Positions 10,401 to 18,265 of a stretch of DNA of 60,466 bases are shown here, piece by piece (positions within the stretch are counted from its first letter, which is position 1; each line of letters begins with the position of its first letter). The notes below the pieces were generated by a model. That model did no database searches. It saw only the letters and a program-made list of their open reading frames with translations, and had not been told where the DNA came from. The position numbers and the translations under genes were made by a program. This DNA comes from an uncultured Alistipes sp. (lineage in GTDB: Bacteria > Bacteroidota > Bacteroidia > Bacteroidales > Rikenellaceae), in NCBI GenBank assembly GCA_944320665.1, contig CALUII010000005.1, forward strand, positions 1-60,466, read 5' to 3'.

Positions 10401-11669
10401 GGATTCTCGGGCCACAACTACGACATCGCCGAGTGGCAGAAGGTGCACGACATCGCCGACAGCGAATTGTGGGAGGCCCGCATGTTCCTCAAGAACAAGC
10501 TCATCCGCCACATCCGCAAACGTTACAGCGATCCCAATCAGGTGCGCATCGGTTCGCCGTCGCAGATGGTGCGCATCCTCGAGGGCATCAAGCCCGACGT
10601 GCTGACGATCGGCTTTGCCCGCCGCTTCGCCACCTACAAGCGTGCCTACCTGCTCTTCACGAACCTCGACCGCCTGTCGGCCATCGTCAACAACAAGGAG
10701 CACCCCGTGCAGTTCATCTTCGCCGGTAAGGCCCACCCGAACGACAAGCCGGGACAGGACCTCATCAAGCGGATTGTCGAGGTAGCCGCGATGCCGCAGT
10801 TCGTCGGCAAGATCCTCTTCCTGCAGAACTACGACATGGAGCTCGCACGCCGCATGGTGCAGGGCGTCGACGTTTGGCTCAATACGCCGACCCGTCCGCT
10901 CGAAGCCTCGGGTACGTCGGGCGAAAAGTGCGTCATGAACGGCGTGCTGCAGTTCTCCGTACTCGACGGCTGGTGGGTCGAGGGGTACAAGGAGGGGGCC
11001 GGCTGGGCTCTGCCGATGAAACGTACGTTTGCCGACCAGCACTTCCAGGACGAACTCGACGCCGAGATGATCTACAATACGATCGAAGAGCAGATCGTGC
11101 CGCTCTATTACGACCGCGGTGCCGACGGCATCCCGCACGGCTGGGTGGCCTCGGTGAAGCGCTGCGTGGCCGACATCGCCTCGCACTTCACGACCAACCG
11201 CATGCTCACCGACTACGAGGAGCGGTTCTACAACAAGCTCAGCACCCGCAAACACGAACTCGTGGCCGACGACTACCTGCTGGCCCGGCGGATCGCAGCC
11301 TGGAAACGCAAGGTCTCGGCCGCATGGAACGAGGTCCGCGTGGTCGACGTGCAGCGCGTGAAGATCGACAACCGCGCCATCTGCGTCGGTTCGAAGAACC
11401 ACTTCGAGGTGGTGCTCAACATCGATACGCTCGCACCCGAGGACATCGGTGTGGAGCTGGTCGTGGCGCGTCAGATCGTCGGCGGCGAGAGCGCCGAGGT
11501 GGTGCAGACCATTCCGCTCGAACGCGTGAAGGTCGAGGGCAACTGCGTGACCTATGCCCTGGACTATATGCCCGAGCAGGCCGGAACGTTCGACGTGGCG
11601 CTGCGCGTGCACCCCGAAAACCCGCTGCTGCCCCACCGCATGGACTTCGCACTGGTGAAATGGGCGTAA
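7422..11669 (+). CDS. fused glycogen synthase (GT3-like) and alpha-glucan phosphorylase (GT35)
   Basis: A 1415-residue two-enzyme fusion. Residues ~1-550 resemble the eukaryote-type glycogen synthase family GT3: [23 protein letters not shown] near the start, [26 protein letters not shown] and a C-terminal [12 protein letters not shown]. Residues ~560-1300 are a short-type alpha-glucan phosphorylase: a DUF3417-like opening ([21 protein letters not shown]), [31 protein letters not shown], and the cofactor segment [14 protein letters not shown] with the PLP lysine near residue 1168. The last ~110 residues are beta-rich. Synthesis and phosphorolysis of the same polymer would thus sit in one chain. 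A -7 box TATATTTG (7374-7381) precedes it. It heads the alpha-glucan cluster. Assignment as GT3 rather than GT5 is from motif reading only. Confidence 0.9.
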   Translation: [1415 protein letters not shown]

Positions 11670-12060
11670 CGGCTGTTGCAAAGGTCGGCGCGGTGACGGA
11701 ATGTGATGAAATTGTGGTTACGAACGATACAACGCGACCGATTTTTTAGTATCTTTATCTCAGGATCGGATCCCGCATCCCTCCGCCGGCTGCAAAAGAC
11801 CGGCGGAGGCGGGCCGAACATAAAACGTGTGCAATCAATGAGGCTGTGAGACGGAGCGTGAAGACCGTATGACGTGACGCCGCCCGCACTTGAGCGGTGC
11901 CGGTGGCGCGTGCGCAATGCACGAGGTGTGCGCAGTGTGTGTGAGGAGGTGTGCCGTGGGGGAGAGTCCCCGCAGCGCGCACGAATAAGGGAGTGGTGCA
12001 GACCGAATGCCCGGACTTTTTTGCCCGATCGAACGACCCAAACAGAGAACGGAGTAAATT
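11670..12060 (+). promoter_or_regulatory. long GC-rich untranslated region before the debranching enzyme; candidate structured leader
   Basis: The 391-base gap has no convincing ORF. A -7-like TATCTTTA lies at 11750-11757. Just after it a perfect 10-bp stem, CCTCCGCCGG (11780-11789) with CCGGCGGAGG (11800-11809), has a 10-base loop and no U-tract. Further hairpins can be drawn around GCGCAATGCAC/GTGTGCGC and GGGGgagagtCCCC (~11958-11972). If transcription starts near 11763 the leader would be ~300 bases, unusually long here. No known riboswitch class was recognised. Confidence 0.4.
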
Positions 12061-14067
12061 ATGTCAGCATTAACCTTCGACAAGAGCGAACTGGGCAACC
12101 TCGAATATTCGCTGCGCCGCGAAATGCTCGCTACGGACCGCATCGGCGGATACATGAGCACCACGATCGTCTGCTGCAATACGCGCAAGTATCACGGTCT
12201 GATGGTGGCGCCGATTGATGACAGCGATCGCGCCTATGTCCTGCTTTCGTCTCTCGATGAGACCATCGTGCAGCACGATCAGTCGTTCAACCTCGCACTG
12301 CATCGGTTCCCGGGCGTCTACGAACCCCGCGGCCACAAGTACATCACCGATTTCGAATACACGCCCACGCCTACGATCACCTATCGGGTCGGGGGCGTCA
12401 TTCTGCGCAAGGAGCTGCTCTGGATTCACCGGCGTACGCAGCTCATGATCCGTTATACGTTGGTCGACGCCCATTCCGAAACGCGTCTGCGTCTGCGTCC
12501 GTTCCTCGCCTTCCGCGACAAGCACGCCCTGTCGAAGGCCAACATGGAGGCCGACGGACGCTCCTATCCCGTGCCGGGCGGCGTGCGGTGCCGGCTCTAC
12601 GAGTCGTTCCCGTGGCTCTACATGCAGATGGACAAGAGGGCCGAGTTCGTTGCTGCACCGGATTGGTACTACAACTTCGAGTACCGTGAGGAGATCGAAC
12701 GTGGATACGACGGTCACGAGGATCTGCTCACCACCGGATACTTCGAACTGGAACTCAAAAAGGGCGAAAGCGTCATCTTCTCGGCCTCGCTCGACCAGAT
12801 GGCCTCGCCCGGAACCATCGACGAGATCTTCGCCTCGTCGCTCGCACGACGTACGCACAAGATCGACTTCATCAGCTGTCTGCAGCATTCGGCACGTCAG
12901 TTCCTGGTGCGCCGCCACGGCCGCATGGAGATCGTGGCCGGCTATCCGTGGGAGAGCACCGATCCTCGCCGCGGACTGATCGCCCTGCCGGGCATCACGC
13001 TCGAACAGGACCACAAGGAGGATTTCATCGACTACATCGACTCGCTCGTCAGCCGCATGCAGGACGGCATGTTCACGGGCGAGGCTTCGGCCTACCATCA
13101 GGTCGATACGCCGCTCGGTTTCTTCTGGGTGCTGCAACTGCTCGAGGAGCAGACGGGCGACCGGTGGGTCTGGACCCGCTACGGCGAGGTGATGAAGCAA
13201 CTGCTCGAAAGCTACCGCCGCGGTGTGGGCGACCGTGTGGCGCTGCATGACAACGGACTGATCTGGGCCTCGGCCGGCGATCTCCCCCTCACGTGGATGA
13301 ACTCCGTGGTCGGCGGGCGGGCCGTTACGCCGCGCAATGGGTATGACGTCGAGGTGAATGCACTGTGGTACAATGCCGTATGTTATACACTGGAGTTGGC
13401 CCGCCGCTTCGGTGACGAACCTTTTGTGCGCGAATGGCAGCAGCTGCCCGAACGGACGAAGGAGTCGTTCCTGGCCAAATTCTGGCTGGCCGACGAAGGT
13501 TATCTGGCAGATTTCGTGAACGAAAACGAATCCAATCGCTTCATACGATCCAACATGTTGCTGGCCTGCGGCTTGCACTACACGATGCTCTCCGAGGAGC
13601 AGCGCATCAGCGTATTGCGCGTCGTCGAACAGCATCTGCTGACACCCAAGGGCATCCGTTCGCTCTCGCCCCGCAACCTGCTCTACAAGGGGGTGTGCGA
13701 GGGAACGCCCGACGAACGTGACGTGGCGGCCAAGAACGGATCGGTCTGGGTATGGCCCCTGGTCTTCTATGCCGCGGCGGCGTTCGACATCCTGGGCGAT
13801 GCCTTCCTGCCGCGTGCCGAAGAGATGCTGGCCAACTTCGAGGAGGACATTCAGTCCAACGGTATCGGGTCACTCAGCGAGTTGTATGATGCCGATCCCC
13901 CCTATACGGCCCGTGGAGCCATCTCCGAGGCCTGGAGCGTGGGGGCCGTGCTGATGCTGCACGAGATGATTCGCCGGCGCAGGGAGTCTGCGTCAGCCTC
14001 GGATCAGGAAAAAACGCCCATCTCGCGGTCGGTCAAGCCTCGGAAAACGGGTAGGACCCAACAGTGA
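12061..14067 (+). CDS. glycogen debranching enzyme (amylo-alpha-1,6-glucosidase family)
   Basis: Removes alpha-1,6 branches of glycogen-like polymer. The 668-residue product has an N-terminal beta-rich domain of the bacterial/archaeal GDE type (GGYMSTTIVCCNTRKYHGLMVAP is its hallmark) and a C-terminal (alpha/alpha)6 glucosidase domain (GH133-like) with GLIWASAGDLPLTWMNS, YDVEVNALWYNA, and a late ARGAISEAWSVGAVL. The basic tail after residue ~640 (QEKTPISRSVKPRKTGRTQQ) is not conserved-looking. It follows the synthase/phosphorylase fusion and precedes GT4/5 and GH57 genes, making a complete make-and-trim module for storage glucan. Confidence 0.92.
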   Translation: MSALTFDKSELGNLEYSLRREMLATDRIGGYMSTTIVCCNTRKYHGLMVAPIDDSDRAYVLLSSLDETIVQHDQSFNLALHRFPGVYEPRGHKYITDFEYTPTPTITYRVGGVILRKELLWIHRRTQLMIRYTLVDAHSETRLRLRPFLAFRDKHALSKANMEADGRSYPVPGGVRCRLYESFPWLYMQMDKRAEFVAAPDWYYNFEYREEIERGYDGHEDLLTTGYFELELKKGESVIFSASLDQMASPGTIDEIFASSLARRTHKIDFISCLQHSARQFLVRRHGRMEIVAGYPWESTDPRRGLIALPGITLEQDHKEDFIDYIDSLVSRMQDGMFTGEASAYHQVDTPLGFFWVLQLLEEQTGDRWVWTRYGEVMKQLLESYRRGVGDRVALHDNGLIWASAGDLPLTWMNSVVGGRAVTPRNGYDVEVNALWYNAVCYTLELARRFGDEPFVREWQQLPERTKESFLAKFWLADEGYLADFVNENESNRFIRSNMLLACGLHYTMLSEEQRISVLRVVEQHLLTPKGIRSLSPRNLLYKGVCEGTPDERDVAAKNGSVWVWPLVFYAAAAFDILGDAFLPRAEEMLANFEEDIQSNGIGSLSELYDADPPYTARGAISEAWSVGAVLMLHEMIRRRRESASASDQEKTPISRSVKPRKTGRTQQ

Positions 14068-14109
14068 ATGACGATAAAAAGATCTATTACCTATATATAG
14101 ACAGATACG

Positions 14110-15435
14110 ATGAGAGTGTTAATGTTCGGTTGGGAGTTCCCTCCCCACATCGCAGGCGGCTTGGGTACGGCCTGTTATGGTATGACGCGCGGCCTGGCTC
14201 AGAACGACGTGCAGGTCACCTTCGTGGTGCCGCATGCCTACGGCGACGAGGACCAGCGGTTCATCCGCGTGGTGAATGCCAGTGATGTCGAAACGCTCTT
14301 CGGATCGGTTTCGGGCGGCGTGGAGGATCTGTTGGACAAGATCTCGTTCATCCGCATCGACTCGAACATGGTCCCCTACATCTCGCCCGAGGAGTACGCC
14401 TCGTACCACGAGCAGTACGTCAAGAACGGAACGAAGGTGTGGGAGCAGACCGATTTGTGGAAGCAACGCTACACCTTCTCGGGCAAGTACGGCGCCAACC
14501 TCATGGAGGAGGTGGCCCGCTATGCGATCGTGGCGGCACAGGTGGCCCGCAACCTCGAGGGACAATTCGACGTGATTCACGCCCACGACTGGCTCACCTA
14601 TTTCGCCGGCATCGCGGCCAAACGCGTGTCGGGCAAACCGCTGGTGGTGCATATGCACGCTACGGAGTATGACCGCAGCGGCGAGCACGTCAATACGCAG
14701 GTCTATGCCATCGAAAAGGCCGGCATGATGGCCGCCGATCGGGTGATTGCGGTCTCGAACCTCACACGGCGGATCGTCATCACGCGCTACGGCATCCCGG
14801 CCGAGAAGGTGGTGACGGTGCACAACGCCGTGCGTTTTGCCGAGAACGGAAACGAGGCCCCCGAACGCAGCATCAGCGACAAGGTGGTGACCTTCCTCGG
14901 CCGAATCACCTACCAGAAGGGGCCGGACTACTTCGTCGAGGCGGCCGCCAAGGTGTTGTCGCGCGTGCCGAACGTGCGCTTCGTGATGGCCGGATCGGGC
15001 GACATGATGAACCACGTGGTGCGTCGTGTGGCACGGCTGGGCATTGCCGACCGCTTCCACTTCACGGGCTTCCTGCGCGGCGAGGACGTGCATCGCATGT
15101 TCCAGCTGTCGGACGTCTATGTCATGCCCTCGGTCTCGGAGCCGTTCGGCATCTCGCCCCTCGAGGCCATGCGGTCGAACGTGCCGGTCATCATCTCCAA
15201 GCAGAGCGGTGTGGCCGAGGTGCTCGACTATGCCGTGAAGGTCGACTATTGGGACGTGGATGCCATGGCCGACGCCATCTATGGGTTGATTACCTATCCG
15301 GCTCTGGCGCGTATGTTCGCGTCGAAGGGCCTCGAGGAGGTGACCAACCTCAAGTGGAAGGATGCCGCAGCGAAGATCAAGGCCGTCTACGAGGCCGTCG
15401 TCCGCGAGCAGCAGCAGAAGAATGATCAAAAATAA
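14110..15435 (+). CDS. glycosyltransferase of GT4/GT5 type (starch/glycogen synthase-like)
   Basis: 441-residue GT-B enzyme. The N-terminal half starts MRVLMFGWEFPPHIAGGLGTACYGM, the GGLG-type glycine-rich donor-site loop seen in glucan synthases; DVIHAHDWLTYFAG follows, then the C-terminal domain with FLGRITYQKGPDYFVEAAA and the retaining-GT E-x7-E segment in PSVSEPFGISPLEAM. It is shorter than GlgA (~475) and lacks a clear KTGGL motif, so it may be a maltosyl/glucosyl transferase acting in glucan priming or elongation. It is 42 bases after the debranching gene and 22 bases before GH57, clearly one operon. Confidence 0.85.
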   Translation: MRVLMFGWEFPPHIAGGLGTACYGMTRGLAQNDVQVTFVVPHAYGDEDQRFIRVVNASDVETLFGSVSGGVEDLLDKISFIRIDSNMVPYISPEEYASYHEQYVKNGTKVWEQTDLWKQRYTFSGKYGANLMEEVARYAIVAAQVARNLEGQFDVIHAHDWLTYFAGIAAKRVSGKPLVVHMHATEYDRSGEHVNTQVYAIEKAGMMAADRVIAVSNLTRRIVITRYGIPAEKVVTVHNAVRFAENGNEAPERSISDKVVTFLGRITYQKGPDYFVEAAAKVLSRVPNVRFVMAGSGDMMNHVVRRVARLGIADRFHFTGFLRGEDVHRMFQLSDVYVMPSVSEPFGISPLEAMRSNVPVIISKQSGVAEVLDYAVKVDYWDVDAMADAIYGLITYPALARMFASKGLEEVTNLKWKDAAAKIKAVYEAVVREQQQKNDQK

Positions 15436-15457
15436 CGAAAGATACAGCACTCGACCT

Positions 15458-16831
15458 ATGAAAACCGTTTGTCTTTACTTCCAGGTCCATCAGCCCTGGC
15501 GCCTCAAGAGGTACCGCTTCTTCAACATGGGGCGGGACCACAACTACCTGGATGATCTGCTCAACCGCTCCATCATGCAGAAGGTGGCGCGGCATTGCTA
15601 CCTGCCGATGAATGCCCTGCTGCTGAAGCTGATCCGCGAAAACGAAGGCCGATTCCGCTGCTCGTTCTCAATCACGGGCAGTGCCGTCGAGCAGATGCGG
15701 GCCTATGCACCCGAAGTGCTCGACTCGTTCCGCGAACTGGCCGCAACGGGGTGTGTGGAGTTCCTCGGTGAGACCTACTCCCACTCGCTGGCTTCGCTGG
15801 CCTCGAAGGAGGATTTTGCGGATCAGGTGCATCGGCACACCGCGATGATCGAACGCGAATTCGGACTGAAACCGACTGCCTTCCGCAATACGGAGTTGAT
15901 CTACTCGGACCAGATCGGTGAGATGGTGGCCGAAATGGGCTTCCGCACGATGCTGGCCGAAGGGGCCCGCCACGTGCTCGGATGGAAATCGCCCGACTTC
16001 GTCTATACGAATGCCCTCGATCAGCGGCTGCGTCTGCTGCTGCGCAACTACAAGCTCTCGGACGACATCGCCTTCCGCTTCTCGGACCGCACGTGGAACG
16101 AGTGGCCGCTCACGGCCGACAAGTACGTCGGCTGGCTTGCGTCGGATCAGACGCAGGGCGAGGTGATCAACCTCTTCATGGACTACGAGACCTTCGGCGA
16201 GCATCAGACGGCCGAATCGGGCATCTTCGACTTCATGAAGGCCCTGCCGCGTCTGGCCCTGCAGTCCGGCCGTCTCGAATTCGCCACGGTGAGCGAAGCG
16301 GCGCGCATGCATCAGCCGGTGGCCGTGCTGCATTGCCCGCACGTGATGTCGTGGGCCGATGAGGAGCGTGACATTACGGCCTGGCTGGGCAACGAGTTGC
16401 AGAACGAGGCCTTCTCGAAACTCTATGCGCTGAAACCGCAGGTTGAGGCGCTGAAGAGCCCCGATTTTGATTACGTGTGGAGTTTCATGCAGACGTCGGA
16501 CCACTTCTACTACATGGCGACGAAGTGGCTCTCGGACGGCGACGTGCACTCCTACTTCAATCCTTACGACTCGGCCTATGATGCCTTCATCAACTACATG
16601 AATGTCCTTTCGGACTTCGAGATCGAACTTTCGAAGGCCGTACAGGCACGTGGTGAGGCTGCGCGCCCGGCCGCCGCAGCGGACGAGGTGAAACCGGCGG
16701 TCCAGGCGGCCCGAAAGACGAAGCGCCCGGCGGCCGTCACATCCGTTGCCGATGCCTCCGGTAAGGTCGCAGGCGAGGCTGCCTCGAAGAGCGCGGCCCG
16801 TCCGCGTGCGAAGCGTGCCGTGAAGGCCTGA
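15458..16831 (+). CDS. GH57 family alpha-glucan hydrolase/transferase with Ala/Lys-rich tail
   Basis: Glycoside hydrolase family 57 enzyme acting on alpha-glucan (amylase-, glucanotransferase- or branching-type; not resolvable by eye). The start MKTVCLYFQVHQPWRLKRY at 15458 is family-typical; earlier in-frame codons belong to the preceding gene's end. The catalytic nucleophile is likely E146 in FRNTELIYS and the acid/base D242 in FMDYETFGEHQ. The conserved part ends near residue 395; residues ~397-457 are a low-complexity tail rich in Ala, Lys and Arg, resembling histone-H1-like tails. It closes the alpha-glucan operon; no GlgB of family GH13 and no GlgC is present in the window. Confidence 0.9.
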   Translation: MKTVCLYFQVHQPWRLKRYRFFNMGRDHNYLDDLLNRSIMQKVARHCYLPMNALLLKLIRENEGRFRCSFSITGSAVEQMRAYAPEVLDSFRELAATGCVEFLGETYSHSLASLASKEDFADQVHRHTAMIEREFGLKPTAFRNTELIYSDQIGEMVAEMGFRTMLAEGARHVLGWKSPDFVYTNALDQRLRLLLRNYKLSDDIAFRFSDRTWNEWPLTADKYVGWLASDQTQGEVINLFMDYETFGEHQTAESGIFDFMKALPRLALQSGRLEFATVSEAARMHQPVAVLHCPHVMSWADEERDITAWLGNELQNEAFSKLYALKPQVEALKSPDFDYVWSFMQTSDHFYYMATKWLSDGDVHSYFNPYDSAYDAFINYMNVLSDFEIELSKAVQARGEAARPAAAADEVKPAVQAARKTKRPAAVTSVADASGKVAGEAASKSAARPRAKRAVKA

Positions 16832-16944
16832 CCTCTTCCCGCGGTGGAACGGCCCCACACGCCCGGGTGTTTACTTGTGTGGGTGGAGAATCTGTCGGCG
16901 CAGTTGCCGTGGGCCGCGGACGGTCGGCTGGAACGTGTCGGAGG

Positions 16945-16990
16945 CATTGCCCTCCGTCCCGATGTTTTTGACGTCGGGCGGAGGGCAATG
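16945..16990. terminator. long hairpin between GH57 gene and HxlR gene
   Basis: CATTGCCCTCCG (16945-16956) pairs perfectly with CGGAGGGCAATG (16979-16990), and inside it CCCGA pairs with TCGGG, giving a stem of about 17 bp or more around a T-rich loop. It sits between two convergent genes, as a terminator would, but neither side has a proper U-tract, so the function is less certain. Confidence 0.5.
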
Positions 16991-17028
16991 TCGTGTTGTT
17001 ATGTGGTCTCGTTGGGGAGAGGTTGGAC

Positions 17029-17415
17029 TTAGGGAACCGTTGTCTCGGAGCCGGGCGTTTCGGTGGCGGAGCCCTGTCCCCGGTCGGTCAGAATGCCGGC
17101 GGCGTGTTCCTGTGCCCAGGTAACCAGAGCATACAGGTGCGGCAGCAGGCTCTCGCCTCGCGGCGTAAGCGTGTACTCTACGCGCGGCGGAATCTCGGCA
17201 TAGACGCGGCGTAGGATCATGCCGTCGTGCTCGAGCGTGCGCAGCGTGACCGTGAGCATGCGGTGTGAAATGTCGCCGATGCTCTGTTGCAGGGTGCTGA
17301 AGCGCATCGTGCCGTTGGCGTGCAGCGTGATCAGTACGAGCATCGACCATTTGTCGCCCAGCCGACTCAGAATCTGTCGGATCGGGCAGGTGGGGGTGGG
17401 GCCGAAATTTTTCAT
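17029..17415 (-). CDS. HxlR family transcriptional regulator
   Basis: 128-residue winged-helix regulator. It opens with the HxlR signature CPIRQILSRLGDKWSMLVLITL, then FSTLQQSIGDISHRMLTVTLRTLEHDGMI (recognition helix region) and YTLTPRGESLLPHL (wing end). The first Cys in CPIRQ corresponds to the redox/electrophile-sensing Cys of characterised relatives such as YodB/HypR. It is divergent from a DJ-1/PfpI gene, and GGTAAC repeats lie in the shared region, which suggests it controls that neighbour and itself. A weak -7 box TACCTTCG is at 17469-17462. Confidence 0.93.
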   Translation of the reverse strand: MKNFGPTPTCPIRQILSRLGDKWSMLVLITLHANGTMRFSTLQQSIGDISHRMLTVTLRTLEHDGMILRRVYAEIPPRVEYTLTPRGESLLPHLYALVTWAQEHAAGILTDRGQGSATETPGSETTVP

Positions 17416-17493
17416 GTAATTTTTTCCGAGTGTTACGGGGTGTGGCTCAGTAATGGTAACACGAAGGTAACTATCTATACATCAGGTGCCTTC

Positions 17494-17556
17494 TTGGTGT
17501 TTCGGGTGGAATGAGCTACATTTGTATGCAAAGATAACCAACTTACGTTTGGTAAC
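17494..17556 (+). promoter_or_regulatory. promoter and candidate HxlR operator of the DJ-1/PfpI gene
   Basis: TTG (17494-17496), 20 bases, TACATTTG (17517-17524) is a consensus promoter. Immediately downstream, at about +5 to +25, is the dyad TAACCAA-7 bases-TTGGTAA (17535-17555, one mismatch). GGTAAC also occurs as direct repeats at 17455-17460 and 17466-17471 over the HxlR gene's own -7 region. The promoter is well supported; the operator role is inferred. Confidence 0.65.
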
Positions 17557-17585
17557 TGAAGTTTCATCCGAAAAAAATTGAAAGT

Positions 17586-18119
17586 ATGGCATCGAAAAAA
17601 GTAGCTGTCGTCGCCGTGAATCCGGTCAACGGCATGGGTCTGTTCCAGTATCTGGAGGCGTTTCACGAAAACGGAATTCATTTTACGCTTTTCGCCGTGG
17701 CTCCCTCGCGCGAGATTCGAACCAATTCGGGCGTGGCGCTGACGGCCGACGGCGTCATTGCCGATCTGCGTCAACATGTTTCGGAGTATGATGCGTTGGT
17801 CTTCGCCTGCGGAGATGCAATGCCCCACTTCGCGGAGCATGCCTCGGAACCGTGGAATGTCGATTTGATGGAGGTGATCGCCGCCTTTGGCCGGGAGAAC
17901 AAGTGGTTGATCGGCCATTGTGTGGCGGGATTGATGTTCGATGCGGCGCGTGTGGCTGATGGAAAGCGCCTGGCTGCCCATCCGATGGTGCTGGGGGCAA
18001 TTACCCATGCGCAGCCCTCGGCGGCCGAGATCGAGATCGATCGGAATTGCCTTACGGCCCGCGAGGAGCATGCCCTGCCGGCGTTGATCGGCCATGTGGT
18101 CGAGGTGTTGAAGGGCTGA
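17586..18119 (+). CDS. DJ-1/PfpI family protein
   Basis: 177-residue member of the DJ-1/PfpI (class I glutamine amidotransferase-like) superfamily. The nucleophile-elbow Cys is in LIGHCVAGLMFD (residue ~119), after a Rossmann-like start (KVAVVAVNPVNGMGLFQYLEAF). Family activities include glyoxalase/deglycase, protease and stress chaperone; which applies is unknown. The divergent HxlR regulator suggests induction by electrophiles or redox stress. It is monocistronic, ending before a bidirectional hairpin. Confidence 0.85.
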   Translation: MASKKVAVVAVNPVNGMGLFQYLEAFHENGIHFTLFAVAPSREIRTNSGVALTADGVIADLRQHVSEYDALVFACGDAMPHFAEHASEPWNVDLMEVIAAFGRENKWLIGHCVAGLMFDAARVADGKRLAAHPMVLGAITHAQPSAAEIEIDRNCLTAREEHALPALIGHVVEVLKG

Positions 18120-18184
18120 GAACCGATCGTACCGCAGCGTCGCGCATCCGAGTGGGCCGTGTCGCTGCGGGGGGCGCAAAAGAA

Positions 18185-18240
18185 GGTCCGGGTGCACTCC
18201 CTTGCGATTCTCCGCATAGGGGTGTCCCGGACCCTTTTTT
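18185..18240 (+). terminator. terminator after the DJ-1/PfpI gene
   Basis: GGTCCGGG (18185-18192) pairs with CCCGGACC (18226-18233), followed by a run of six T. The loop is long (33 bases). It separates two convergent genes. Confidence 0.75.
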
Positions 18241-18265
18241 CTCTCGGAGCCGGATGGCGGGTGGA

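Noticed and set aside
7068-11681. 1537-residue open frame on the minus strand opposite the synthase/phosphorylase gene
   Set aside because: The composition (His/Arg/Val/Asp-rich, no motifs) is that of an antisense shadow of a GC-rich gene; the + frame has clear GT3 and GT35 motifs.
11874-12218. 114-residue + frame in the leader of the debranching gene
   Set aside because: It runs into the debranching gene in another frame, is Arg-rich and has no motif; the region is more likely untranslated.
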